From positions 1-11,722 of the forward strand of contig CAMPHP010000034.1 in assembly GCA_946885925.1 (NCBI GenBank): a stretch of DNA of 11,722 nucleotides. The letters are read 5' to 3'. Under the pieces are notes generated by a model, which saw only the letters and a list, made by a program, of their open reading frames with translations, did no database searches and was not told where the DNA came from. The stretch is from an uncultured Litorilinea sp. (GTDB taxonomy: Bacteria > Chloroflexota > Anaerolineae > Caldilineales > Caldilineaceae). The translations under genes and the position numbers were made by a program. Positions 1 to 7,779 of the stretch are shown in pieces (within the stretch, counting starts at the first letter, position 1; each line of letters opens with the position of its first letter).

Positions 1-1
1 C

Positions 2-127
2 TTGTTGGTCACAGGTACATCTCAATTTCCATTTGGACGCATTTTTTGCGACCTATTTTGCGATAGAAAAGGCTTGAAACGTTTATGGGAGAATGATATT
101 CTTCTTAATGAAGAATCTTTTAATTAG
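2..127 (+). pseudogene. Possible broken 5' fragment of an Alg13-like glycosyltransferase
   Basis: The frame is open from the window edge to a TAG at 125-127 and encodes about 41 residues. Near its start it reads LVTGTSQFPFGRIF. This resembles the N-terminal signature of Alg13/EpsE-like UDP-GlcNAc glycosyltransferases (Glyco_tran_28_C family), typically of the form VTVGTxxFPFDRLI, but with one residue missing between VT and GT. The rest, ending in NDILLNEESFN, matches nothing I recognise, and neither other forward frame picks up the family after the motif. A decayed fragment with an early stop is the simplest reading. The region is AT-rich compared with the genes downstream. It may equally be the unrelated tail of an upstream gene, or chance. 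Confidence 0.22.
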
Positions 128-655
128 CGTCAACTACCCCCATCTATAACTTCCTGCATATTCCGGATTGCTGCTATTCTGGTTCCCAGAGAAATAGGAG
201 GTCCGGTCTTCTATGATATATCACCCCAATTTTATGCGATAACCACTATCGCTATTTTCATGTCTCTGTTCTAACAAGCAGCTTATATACGATTTTAGGT
301 GTGCGGTCCGTATAGCAGCGAGACAACTTAGCAAGCAAACTAGACAGGCGGACGTGCCATAGCACCTGGAGTTTGCTCCTCGCAAAGCGCTTTGGTCTTG
401 AGCCAACTTCGCACTCTTTCTGCAGTAAATAGCTATAGGTACAGTTGGTTGTAGGTGACTCCGACGATTCCGTTCCCTCGTTGCTGGCGTAGCCTTTTCG
501 AGCTCGTCGTGCTGGTTCTACTCATGCGATGAATGCCGTGCGCGCGTTTAGCTTTCTTACATAAGCAAAAATGGACAGAATAGCGTGGCACAACAAAGAG
601 GTGTTCCCACAAAAAGGAGGAGGGACAGGACTTCAATAGGAGCGGTGAACCAAGG
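128..655. other. Intergenic region without a supportable gene
   Basis: About 530 bases contain no convincing coding frame on either strand. The two open minus-strand frames here (221-406 and 433-666) lack ribosome binding sites and known motifs, and have erratic composition. The promoter for permease 1 should lie here, but I could not find a clear -35/-10 pair. Small items present are an AGGAGG at 196-201 before a nine-codon frame (213-242) and a perfect 12-base palindrome CAAAGCGCTTTG at 383-394. Neither has a demonstrable role. The stretch looks like decayed sequence between an upstream gene and the efflux locus. Confidence 0.5.
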
Positions 656-685
656 TGTTGCTCCATCTCAGCGATGGAGGTAACA
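656..685 (+). promoter_or_regulatory. 5' hairpin upstream of RND permease 1
   Basis: CTCCATC (661-667) and GATGGAG (673-679) form a 7-bp stem with the loop TCAGC. TGTT (656-659) and AACA (682-685) can extend it past a small bulge. The hairpin lies about 40 bases before the true start of permease 1 and encloses an in-frame upstream ATG at 674. A look-alike hairpin precedes the mini-adaptor gene (3985-4002). It could be a leader structure or an operator dyad; its function is inferred only. Confidence 0.3.
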
Positions 686-710
686 GCTGAATTCTCAAGG
701 CTGAATCTTC

Positions 711-718
711 AAGGAGGT
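711..718 (+). promoter_or_regulatory. Ribosome binding site that fixes the permease 1 start
   Basis: AAGGAGGT, a full anti-16S match, lies six bases before the ATG at 725. The earlier in-frame ATG at 674 has no such site and sits in a hairpin. The start at 725 also puts the protein's N-terminus in register with the paralogous permease 2. Confidence 0.85.
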
Positions 719-724
719 CTTCAT

Positions 725-3700
725 ATGATGCGTGGGATCGTTGGATCGAGTCTGCGGCTCCGTTTCTTAGTCGTACTTATCGGCGTGGTGATTCTCCTAG
801 CTGGCATCTGGCAACTGCGCGACATGCCAGTTGACCTCTTTCCAGAAGTAACCCCACCGCTGGTTGAGGTTCAGACGGAAGCCTTGGGACTATCCGCCAC
901 CGAAGTAGAATCGCTCATTACCGTTCCGATGGAAGCGGACTTGCTGAACGGAGTGGCTTGGCTAGAGCAAATCTACTCCGAGTCAGTTGCTGGGCTGTCA
1001 TCGATTATCCTCGTTTTTGAACCAGGCACCGACCCGATTCGGGCACGCCAGATGGTGCAAGAGCGCCTAACACAGGCGTTCGCATTGCCCAACGTGTCGG
1101 AACCGCCCACCATGCTCCAACCTTTGTCAACCACCAATCGGGTCATGATGGTCGGGCTTTCTTCAGGTGAGCTCTCTCTGATCGACCTGGGGGTGCTCGC
1201 CCGCTGGAACATTAAGCCCCGCCTGATGGGTGTTGACGGCGTTGCCAATGTAGCCATTTGGGCACAGCGCGAACGCCAACTCCAAGTGCTCGTGGATCCG
1301 GAAAACCTACATGCAAACGGTGTAACGCTCGATGATGTCATCGCAACCACTGGCGAAGCGTTATGGGCATCGCCTTTGAGTTTTCTGAAGGCTTCGACAC
1401 CCGGTACTGCGGGGTGGATTGACACGCCCAATCAGAGACTATCCCTGCACCACGAACTGCCTATCTCTTCACCAGAAGAACTGGCGCAAGTGAGTGTGGT
1501 AGGAAGCGAAGGACTCCGCCTGGGTGACGTGGCTCAGGTCGTAGAGGATCACCAACCTCTGATCGGAGACGCCACCTTGAACGATGGTCCCGGCCTCATC
1601 CTCGTCATCGAAAAGTTCCCTGGGGCGAATACACTGGAAGTCACGCGTGGCATCGAAGAAGCGTTCGACGCGATGCGGCCCGGCCTTACCGGGGTTGAGA
1701 TTGACACCACGATTCTCCGGCCAGCTACCTATCTTGAAGTGGCAATGGACAATCTCTCCATATCGCTGCTCATCAGTGGCCTACTTGTGGCGCTAGTCCT
1801 ATTTCTCTTCTACTGGAACTGGCGTACTACCTTGATCAGCGTTGTGACAATCCCGCTGTCGCTGGTAGCGGCGGTTTTCGTGCTCTATCTGCGCGGAGCG
1901 TCGTTTAATGCGATGGTATTGGCGGGATTGGTGGTAGCCCTCGGTGTCGTCATTGACGATGCCATCATTGACGTCGAAAACATAGCAAAGCGCTTGCGCG
2001 AGCATCGCACAGACGGAAGCACCCGGCCGGTTGCCTCCATTGTTCGTGATGCCTCGCTTGAAATGCGCGGTCCTATCGTCTTTGCGACGCTGATCCTTGT
2101 GCTTGTTGTGATCCCGATTTTCTTCATGCAGGGTCTAACCGCCGACTTCTTGCAACCATTGGCCCTCTCCTATTTGCTGGCGATCCTTGCTTCGTTTGTG
2201 GTTGCGCTTCTGATTACACCAGCAATGAGTTTGCTGCTCTTGCGTAATGCGCCGCTGCAGCGTCGTGAGTCCCCACTCGCCCGTGGATTGCTGGATGCGT
2301 ACAACGGCTTTGTGGCGAGAACCATGCAGGCCCCGACCCTGGTGCTCATCGCTGCAGCCGTCATCATCGTACTGAGCCTCGTGGCAGTGCCATTCCTCGA
2401 AAGGACATTGCAGGTCTCCTTCAAGCAGACGGAACTATTAATCCGATTTGAGGGCCCACCCGGCACTTCCCGTGGGGAGATGAACCGAATTACGTCACGC
2501 GCGACACAAGAACTGCAATCCATCCCCGGTGTGCTTAACGTCGCGGCCCAGGTTGGGCGCGCCATCACAGGCGATCAGGTCGTCGGCATCAATTCCGGCG
2601 AACTTTGGGTCACAATTGACCCGAAAGCCAACTATGATGCAACCGTGGCTGCTGTACGCGAGGTGATAGGCGGGTATCCCGGACTTCTGCGTGAGGTAGA
2701 CACCTATCAGCCATCGGAAATCCGAGACGCTCTTACTGGAACAGACGAAGATATCATCGTGCGTATCTATGGTCACGATTTTGATATCCTGAACGATAAG
2801 GCGCAAGAGGTAAGGGAGGCCTTAACAGGGATCAATGGTGTTGTTGAGGCACGAGCGGATCTCCAGCTTGAGGAGCCACAACTAGAAATCGAAGTCGACC
2901 TGGAGGTCGCCGAACTCAACCGGGTCAAACCAGGCGATGTGCGCCGGGCAGCAACCACCTTGTTGTCAGGGCTCAAAGTTGGCAACCTCTATGAGGAGCA
3001 GAAGGTATTTGACGTGGTGGTATGGAGTGTGCCGGATATACGTAACAATCTGACCAACATCAGCGATTTGATGATAGACACACCCAGTGGTGAGCTACTG
3101 CGTTTGGGCGATGTGGCCGATCTTCGGATGACATCAACGCCAGTCACCATCAAGCGTGATGCGGTCTCGCGGTTCGCTGACGTTGCACTCACCATACGTG
3201 GACGCGATATCGGATCTGTCACGAGTGAGGTAAGAAACCGCCTCCAACAAGTGGAATTTCCACTTGAGTTTCACGCCGAAGTAGTTGGTAGTGCCACGAC
3301 GCAGGGAGCAGTCCAGCAGCGCATGATAACGATTATCGTTGCCGTCGTGGTCGGGATCTTGCTACTCCTGGAGGCAGCTTCTAGGAGTTGGCGTCTGGCC
3401 TTTGTCTCCACTGTCGCCTTGTTGCTGGCACTATCGGGTTGTGTCTTTGCCACTTTGCTAGATGGCCGTGTCCTCACGCTCGGCTCGATCTTTGGATTTC
3501 TATCCGTGTTTGGGATTGCCGCGCGTCAAATGATCGTCATGACCCGTCAAGTTTACCAGCGAACCGAATACGAAGGGGCTACTTTTGGGCAAGAGCTTGT
3601 ACTGCGCACAGCGAGTGAGCGACTGGTACCAATTGTCATGACAGTGATAGCCACAGCGGTTGCCATTCTGCCCTTCGTGTTCTTTGGCCGTATTGCAGGT

Positions 3701-3874
3701 CACGAAATCGTACGTCCAATGGCTACCGTCATTCTAGGCGGGCTCGTCACGACAATTCTACTCAACCTGTTTGTCATGCCCGCGATTTTCTTGCGCTTTG
3801 GATATAGTCCCGAACCTGATATCACCTTCTCGCATTTGGAGCCATCGCCCGATCTTGATTTGAGCCGAGTTTAG
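725..3874 (+). CDS. RND efflux permease 1, heavy-metal-efflux (CzcA/CusA-like) branch, divergent
   Basis: An inner-membrane proton-driven exporter of the RND superfamily (ACR_tran), 1049 residues from the 725 start, close to full family length. TM1 is at about 12-30, followed by the hallmark MPVDLFPE (34-41). A first porter segment leads to TM2-TM6 (about 343-506), TM7 (about 537-556), a second porter segment, and TM8-TM12 (about 866-1025). TM4 carries the proton-relay motif VIDDAIIDVEN (D411, D412, D416, E418). The segment leading into IIVRIYG (about 664-684) aligns by eye with the CusA/CzcA branch rather than AcrB. Oddities: TM10 reads GIAARQMIVMT where permease 2 keeps [11 protein letters not shown], so R934 stays but the Asn-Gly is replaced by Gln-Met. 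There is also one extra residue at MEADLLNGV near 69-77. The substrate is unknown; metal ions or another toxic compound are possible. It may be a specialised subunit of a two-permease complex with permease 2. Confidence 0.93.
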   Translation: MMRGIVGSSLRLRFLVVLIGVVILLAGIWQLRDMPVDLFPEVTPPLVEVQTEALGLSATEVESLITVPMEADLLNGVAWLEQIYSESVAGLSSIILVFEPGTDPIRARQMVQERLTQAFALPNVSEPPTMLQPLSTTNRVMMVGLSSGELSLIDLGVLARWNIKPRLMGVDGVANVAIWAQRERQLQVLVDPENLHANGVTLDDVIATTGEALWASPLSFLKASTPGTAGWIDTPNQRLSLHHELPISSPEELAQVSVVGSEGLRLGDVAQVVEDHQPLIGDATLNDGPGLILVIEKFPGANTLEVTRGIEEAFDAMRPGLTGVEIDTTILRPATYLEVAMDNLSISLLISGLLVALVLFLFYWNWRTTLISVVTIPLSLVAAVFVLYLRGASFNAMVLAGLVVALGVVIDDAIIDVENIAKRLREHRTDGSTRPVASIVRDASLEMRGPIVFATLILVLVVIPIFFMQGLTADFLQPLALSYLLAILASFVVALLITPAMSLLLLRNAPLQRRESPLARGLLDAYNGFVARTMQAPTLVLIAAAVIIVLSLVAVPFLERTLQVSFKQTELLIRFEGPPGTSRGEMNRITSRATQELQSIPGVLNVAAQVGRAITGDQVVGINSGELWVTIDPKANYDATVAAVREVIGGYPGLLREVDTYQPSEIRDALTGTDEDIIVRIYGHDFDILNDKAQEVREALTGINGVVEARADLQLEEPQLEIEVDLEVAELNRVKPGDVRRAATTLLSGLKVGNLYEEQKVFDVVVWSVPDIRNNLTNISDLMIDTPSGELLRLGDVADLRMTSTPVTIKRDAVSRFADVALTIRGRDIGSVTSEVRNRLQQVEFPLEFHAEVVGSATTQGAVQQRMITIIVAVVVGILLLLEAASRSWRLAFVSTVALLLALSGCVFATLLDGRVLTLGSIFGFLSVFGIAARQMIVMTRQVYQRTEYEGATFGQELVLRTASERLVPIVMTVIATAVAILPFVFFGRIAGHEIVRPMATVILGGLVTTILLNLFVMPAIFLRFGYSPEPDITFSHLEPSPDLDLSRV

Positions 3875-3904
3875 TTGTCCAGACTATTTAGTTGTCCAAG
3901 ACTA
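3870..3904 (+). repeat. Short tandem duplication across the permease 1 stop codon
   Basis: TTTAGTTGTCCAGACTA (3870-3886) is followed directly by TTTAGTTGTCCAAGACTA (3887-3904). The two copies differ by one inserted A. The first copy contains the TAG stop of permease 1, so the duplication lies just outside the coding sequence. It looks like a slippage duplication, with no evident function. Confidence 0.7.
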
Positions 3905-3920
3905 TGTTGTCGCTAGCGAT

Positions 3921-3961
3921 AGGTAGAACGGGAGTAGGAATCTTCCAAAACCGTTCTACCT
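3921..3961. promoter_or_regulatory. 11-bp inverted repeat between permease 1 and the mini-adaptor
   Basis: AGGTAGAACGG (3921-3931) and CCGTTCTACCT (3951-3961) are perfect inverted copies separated by 19 bases. The arm centres are 30 bases apart, about three DNA turns, which would suit a dimeric regulator. As RNA it would form an 11-bp hairpin. No T-run follows it on either strand, so it is a poor intrinsic terminator. It lies 92 bases before the mini-adaptor start and may reset or regulate expression of the downstream genes. Confidence 0.5.
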
Positions 3962-3984
3962 GCAAGATTTACCTCTCCATATAG

Positions 3985-4002
3985 GCTCCATGTAGATGGA
4001 GC
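3985..4002 (+). promoter_or_regulatory. 5' hairpin upstream of the mini-adaptor
   Basis: GCTCCAT (3985-3991) and ATGGAGC (3996-4002) form a perfect 7-bp stem with the 4-base loop GTAG. As at permease 1, the right arm contains an ATGGAG that is in frame with the downstream gene but lacks a good ribosome binding site. The shared core suggests a common leader or operator element; this is inference. Confidence 0.35.
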
Positions 4003-4040
4003 AAAGAAGATCTGAAAGGCGAAATACACCTTGCCGCAAT

Positions 4041-4045
4041 GGAGG
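4041..4045 (+). promoter_or_regulatory. Ribosome binding site that fixes the mini-adaptor start
   Basis: GGAGG lies seven bases before the ATG at 4053. Starting there gives a clean lipoprotein signal peptide. The longer frame from 3996 would put 19 mostly polar, charged residues in front of it. Confidence 0.8.
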
Positions 4046-4052
4046 AAATCAC

Positions 4053-4496
4053 ATGCAACTCAAATTTCGGTGGCTTTCACTGCTAGTGCTGGTTGTCGGT
4101 TTGCTACTGACGGCGTGTTCGGTGCAGGCACAAGACGCGTCGACCGAAATGCAACCCGCCGTGTTCGAGCCTATCGAGGGGACGGAGTTCAATCGAGTTG
4201 TGCTGAGCGAGAAAGCTGCCGAACGGTTGGATATCCAGACAGCTCCCGTTCAAAACGAGCAGGTAAACGGCACAGAGAGAACGGTCATCCCCTATGGTGC
4301 CCTAATCTATGATCTAGAAGGTGCAACTTGGATATACGTCAGCCCTGAACCCCTTACCTTCGAGCGTGAAGCCGTTACTGTAGACCACATAGAAGGGGAC
4401 ACAGTGATTTTAATTGATGGTCCGGCAGTGGGTACCGAGGTAGCAACGGTCGGCGTGCCCGAGCTATACGGCATTGATACAGGGGTCGGCAAATAA
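4053..4496 (+). CDS. Minimal RND adaptor-like lipoprotein (membrane-proximal domain only)
   Basis: A 147-residue predicted lipoprotein. Its signal peptide is short (K4, R6, then a hydrophobic core 8-19) and ends in the lipobox LLTAC with the lipidated Cys at 22. The mature part has two blocks. Residues 46-66 (FNRVVLSEKAAERLDIQTAPV) resemble the N-terminal strand of HlyD/CusB-type adaptors. Residues 78-142 (VIPYGALIYDLEG, TWIYVSPEPLTFEREAV, GTEVATVGVPELYG) resemble their C-terminal membrane-proximal domain. Family adaptors are usually about 350-450 residues, so the lipoyl domain, alpha-hairpin and beta-barrel that should lie between the blocks are absent. The open frame is intact, so this looks like a true short form, not a broken gene. 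It lies between the two permeases, 25 bases before permease 2, and probably docks on their porter domains on the outer face of the membrane. The function is inferred from resemblance and position. Confidence 0.8.
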   Translation: MQLKFRWLSLLVLVVGLLLTACSVQAQDASTEMQPAVFEPIEGTEFNRVVLSEKAAERLDIQTAPVQNEQVNGTERTVIPYGALIYDLEGATWIYVSPEPLTFEREAVTVDHIEGDTVILIDGPAVGTEVATVGVPELYGIDTGVGK

Positions 4497-4521
4497 CAGG
4501 GGTTGAGACAGGGGCTGAAAC

Positions 4522-7500
4522 ATGAACGAGATGCGCTGGATCGTAGCGACGAGTCTAAGATATCGCTACTTGGTGCTATTTATTGCTGCCGTGCTGGTGA
4601 TCTTTGGCATCGGCCAAATCCGCGCCATGCCGGTAGATGTCTTCCCTGAATTCGCGCCGCCACGCGTGGAGATTCAAACCCCAAGCCTCGGCCTCTCTTC
4701 AGAAGAAGTCGAAAGCTTGGTCACAATTCCTCTGGAGGAGGTTTTCAACGGGCTGCCTGGGCTAGATATCATGCGCTCCAAATCCGTTGAGCAGTTGTCG
4801 TCCATCATCCTCATCTTTGAGCCAGGAACTGACTTGATGGAGGCACGGCAATTGGTAGCAGAGCGTCTGGCGATTGTGACACCCACACTGCCAACTTGGG
4901 CAGCGCCGCCTATGATGATGCCGCCCCTGTCGTCTACAGCTCGTACCGTCAAGATCGGGATATCTTCGGACGAGTTGTCGGTGATTGATCTCTCCATGAT
5001 TACCTATTGGAAGATCAGAGGGCGCTTGCTTCGTGTACCGGGCGTGGCGAACGTAGCAATCTGGGGCGAAAGAATCGAGATCCCCACGATACAAGTCGAG
5101 CCAGCACAGTTGGCGGCTTTGGGCGTAACATTAGACGAGGTTGTGCAGGAGACCTCGGACACATTAGATTCAGGGATGATACAGTATTCCAGCGGTGCGA
5201 CAGTCGGCACCGGAGGATTTCTCGAGACACCCAATCAGCAAATTGCCATACACCATGTCCAGCCCATCAAAGGTCACGAACAGCTTGCCGAGGTAGCAAT
5301 CAGTGACAAAGTGAACAGCGATGGCGCGGCGTTGCAATTGGCAGATGTCGGTGAAGTGGTGCTTGATACCTGGCCGATGATTGGGGACGCCGTTGTCAAT
5401 GACGGCCCTGGGCTTCTGCTCATTGTTGAGAAGTTCCCTTGGGGTAATACGCTGGAAGTGACGCAGGGAGTAGAAGCAGCGATTGAAGAGATGCGACCGG
5501 GCCTGCCGGGTGTGGAGATTGATACAACCATTTTCCGTCCGGCGACATTTATCGAGGTAGCACTCGACAATCTGATCAGTTCGTTGCTGATCGGTGCCGG
5601 GCTCGTCGTGCTGGTGCTCCTGCTCTTCTTGTGGGACTGGCGGATTGCCCTGATTAGCGCCACAATTATCCCGCTGACCGTAGTAATCACCCTGATCGTG
5701 CTTTCCGTTGCGGGAACGACTCTCAACGTCATGGTCTTGGCAGGGTTGGTGATTGCCATCGGCGCGGTTGTTGATGATGCCATTGTTGACGTAGAAAACG
5801 TTGTACGACGTATCCGCCAGCATCGTCGTGAAGGTAGTGACGTGCCGACGGCGACGATCATATTGGATGCCTCGGTCGAGGTGCGTAATGCCATCGTCTA
5901 TGCGTCACTGATTGAAATGACGGCTTTGTTGCCGGTCTTTTTCATGCAAGGATTATCCGGCGCGTTTTTTCAACCACTCGCGCAAGCCTATGTGGTGGCG
6001 ACACTGGTTTCCCCGCTGGTAGCGCTGACTGTTACACCGGCGCTGATCCTGATTCTCCTCTCCAACGCGCCGATCCACGATCGCGTCTCCCCGATCCTAC
6101 CGTGGCTACATCGCGGCTATGAAAGGCTGCTGGCCCCTGTCGTCAAGACGCCTCGACCTGCCTATGCAGCGTTTACGCTCCTGATGGCGGCTGGGATTAT
6201 TGTGTGGCCGTTGCTCGGACAGGAATTGCTTCCTTCATTCAAGGAAAGAGATTTCCTGATGCACTGGTTGACCAAGCCTGGAACCTCCCATCCGGAAATG
6301 GTTCGCATCTCCACAAGGGCGTGTAGTGAATTGCGAACCATTCCCGGTGTCCGCAACTGCGGCTCCCATATTGGGCAAGCGCTGTTGATGGATGAGGTGT
6401 ATGGTATCTACTTCGGCGAGAACTGGATCAGCGTCGATCCCTCGGTTGATTATGATGAGACACTCGCCAAAATACAGGAACTAGTTGGCGGCTATCCTGG
6501 CCTCTATCGCGACGTGCAAACCTATCTAAAAGAGAGAATCAGAGAGGTGCTGACGGGGTCTAGCCATCCCATCGTGATACGTATTTATGGTCAGGACTTG
6601 GACGTCCTCCGCGCCAAAGCGGCGGAGGTTGAGGAGAAGCTCTCAAGTGTTCGGGGACTCACTGATTTGCACACTGAATTCCTTGTTGACATACCGCAGA
6701 TCGAAATTGAGGTAGATCTGCAAAAGGCGAAGGACGTTGGAGTCAAACCGGGTGATGTGCGCCGGGCGGCGTCCTACTTGATGGCAGGTGTCGAAGCCGG
6801 CGACATACACACAACCAATCGAACCTATGATGTGAATGTGTGGAGCACGCCCCGTACACGTGACAGTCTGACCGACATTCAAAACCTGTTGATTGACGTA
6901 CCCGGCGGCACACAAATACGTCTTGCAGAAGTCGCCAATATCAACATTGCGCCGGTTCCAAATGCAATCAATCGTGAAGGGCTGGCACGTCGTATCAACG
7001 TTGAAGCCGACGTGGCGGGACGTGATCTCGGTGCTGTCGTGGCTGATGTAGAAAGTGCTCTTCAGGAAGTCGAGTTTCCTCTTGGCTACCACCCCGAGTT
7101 GATTGGTGAGTATTCCGAGCGGCAAGCCGCCCAACAACGCATCCTCATCGCTGGCTTTTTTGCGATGATCATCATCTTTGTCCTCCTGCGTGTCTCCCTC
7201 CAAAGCTGGCGCTTGGCGATTATGTCCTTCTTGAGCTTGCCCGTGGCTTTGGTAGGTGGTGTGCTGGCAGCGTACTTTGCCAGTGATGGGGTCATCACGC
7301 TTGGCTCACTCGTGGGATTCCTCACGATCTTGGGTGTGGCTGCGCGCAACGGCATTATGCTGATCAGTCACTATCAGCATCTCGAGGAGGAGGAAGGCGA
7401 ACCATTTGGCATAGAGCTTGTCATGCGTGGCGCGCGCGAACGCATTGCGCCGATCATGATGACAGCGTTAACAGCAGGGCTGGCTCTTGTGCCTTTGGTC

Positions 7501-7677
7501 ATCGCTGGCAATATTCCCGGTCACGAGATAGAACACCCAATGGCTATCGTTATTTTGGGTGGTCTAATCACCTCCACCTTAGTCAACTTGTTTATCGTAC
7601 CCTCCCTTTACTTGGTCTTTGGACGGAGGAATCGCCCATCCCAACCTACGATTGACACTGCACTTCAAGTATCCTGA
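4522..7677 (+). CDS. RND efflux permease 2, heavy-metal-efflux (CzcA/CusA-like) branch
   Basis: A proton-driven inner-membrane exporter of the RND superfamily, 1051 residues, full length. It starts at ATG 4522, with AGGGG (4510-4514) seven bases before it. TM1 is at about 14-32, then MPVDVFPE (36-43), porter segment, TM2-TM6 (about 349-512), TM7 (about 547-565), porter segment, and TM8-TM12 (about 871-1033). TM4 has [12 protein letters not shown] (D418, D419, D423, E425). TM10 has the canonical [13 protein letters not shown] (R942, N943), with Arg where AcrB-type pumps have the relay Lys. The stretch [10 protein letters not shown]...PIVIRIYG aligns by eye with the CusA porter domain, but the CusA Met triad is not evident, so a Cu/Ag substrate is not supported. 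It is clearly paralogous to permease 1 along its whole length and is the more conventional of the two. It is very likely co-transcribed with the mini-adaptor. Confidence 0.95.
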   Translation: MNEMRWIVATSLRYRYLVLFIAAVLVIFGIGQIRAMPVDVFPEFAPPRVEIQTPSLGLSSEEVESLVTIPLEEVFNGLPGLDIMRSKSVEQLSSIILIFEPGTDLMEARQLVAERLAIVTPTLPTWAAPPMMMPPLSSTARTVKIGISSDELSVIDLSMITYWKIRGRLLRVPGVANVAIWGERIEIPTIQVEPAQLAALGVTLDEVVQETSDTLDSGMIQYSSGATVGTGGFLETPNQQIAIHHVQPIKGHEQLAEVAISDKVNSDGAALQLADVGEVVLDTWPMIGDAVVNDGPGLLLIVEKFPWGNTLEVTQGVEAAIEEMRPGLPGVEIDTTIFRPATFIEVALDNLISSLLIGAGLVVLVLLLFLWDWRIALISATIIPLTVVITLIVLSVAGTTLNVMVLAGLVIAIGAVVDDAIVDVENVVRRIRQHRREGSDVPTATIILDASVEVRNAIVYASLIEMTALLPVFFMQGLSGAFFQPLAQAYVVATLVSPLVALTVTPALILILLSNAPIHDRVSPILPWLHRGYERLLAPVVKTPRPAYAAFTLLMAAGIIVWPLLGQELLPSFKERDFLMHWLTKPGTSHPEMVRISTRACSELRTIPGVRNCGSHIGQALLMDEVYGIYFGENWISVDPSVDYDETLAKIQELVGGYPGLYRDVQTYLKERIREVLTGSSHPIVIRIYGQDLDVLRAKAAEVEEKLSSVRGLTDLHTEFLVDIPQIEIEVDLQKAKDVGVKPGDVRRAASYLMAGVEAGDIHTTNRTYDVNVWSTPRTRDSLTDIQNLLIDVPGGTQIRLAEVANINIAPVPNAINREGLARRINVEADVAGRDLGAVVADVESALQEVEFPLGYHPELIGEYSERQAAQQRILIAGFFAMIIIFVLLRVSLQSWRLAIMSFLSLPVALVGGVLAAYFASDGVITLGSLVGFLTILGVAARNGIMLISHYQHLEEEEGEPFGIELVMRGARERIAPIMMTALTAGLALVPLVIAGNIPGHEIEHPMAIVILGGLITSTLVNLFIVPSLYLVFGRRNRPSQPTIDTALQVS

Positions 7678-7711
7678 CCGACATCGAGAATCATCATAGT
7701 TATATAGTCCA

Positions 7712-7758
7712 CTGACATTGCACGGATGCACAGTTCATGTCCATCCGTGCAATGTCAG
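7712..7758. promoter_or_regulatory. Perfect 17-bp inverted repeat before the first lipoprotein gene
   Basis: CTGACATTGCACGGATG (7712-7728) and CATCCGTGCAATGTCAG (7742-7758) are exact inverted copies with a 13-base spacer. They lie 21 bases before the lipoprotein start and just after an AT-rich TATATA at 7701-7706. No T-run follows on either strand, so a standard intrinsic terminator is unlikely. It could be an operator overlapping a transcription start, a 5' mRNA hairpin, or a processing or termination site between permease 2 and the lipoproteins. Confidence 0.65.
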
Positions 7759-7779
7759 ATCTAAGGAAGCGAGGCCAAG

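Noticed and set aside
98..121. AT-rich hairpin ATTCTTC/GAAGAAT followed by CTTTT, a possible terminator.
   Set aside because: The stem is only 7 bp with few G-C pairs and the T-run is broken, so it is too weak to call.
196..242. AGGAGG followed ten bases later by a nine-codon frame, a possible leader peptide.
   Set aside because: It lies about 480 bases before permease 1, has no attenuator hairpin next to it and encodes no telling residues.
383..394. Perfect 12-base palindrome CAAAGCGCTTTG.
   Set aside because: It is isolated in non-coding sequence, with no promoter or second copy found; chance cannot be excluded.
221..510. Minus-strand frame containing IAIYCRKS, reminiscent of the N-terminus of serine recombinases.
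   Set aside because: The residues after the motif do not continue the resolvase pattern (no catalytic-Ser context or downstream motifs), there is no ribosome binding site, and the frame is short. Treated as chance.
433..666. A 77-codon minus-strand open frame.
   Set aside because: No ribosome binding site, no hydrophobic or domain pattern, and a composition rich in Ser, Arg and Cys typical of a random frame.
3996..4052. An upstream start giving the mini-adaptor 19 more residues.
   Set aside because: The extension is polar and charged, would bury the lipoprotein signal, and has no ribosome binding site, whereas GGAGG precedes 4053.
5170..5894. Two long open frames (217 and 206 codons) antisense to permease 2.
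   Set aside because: They lie wholly inside a well-supported gene and show compositions typical of antisense shadows (one rich in Asn, His and Gln, the other in Ser, Thr and Ile).
7652..7657. TTGACA as a -35 box for the lipoprotein genes.
   Set aside because: It lies inside the end of permease 2 and there is no -10-like sequence at 16-18 bases; the TATATA at 7701 is too far away.
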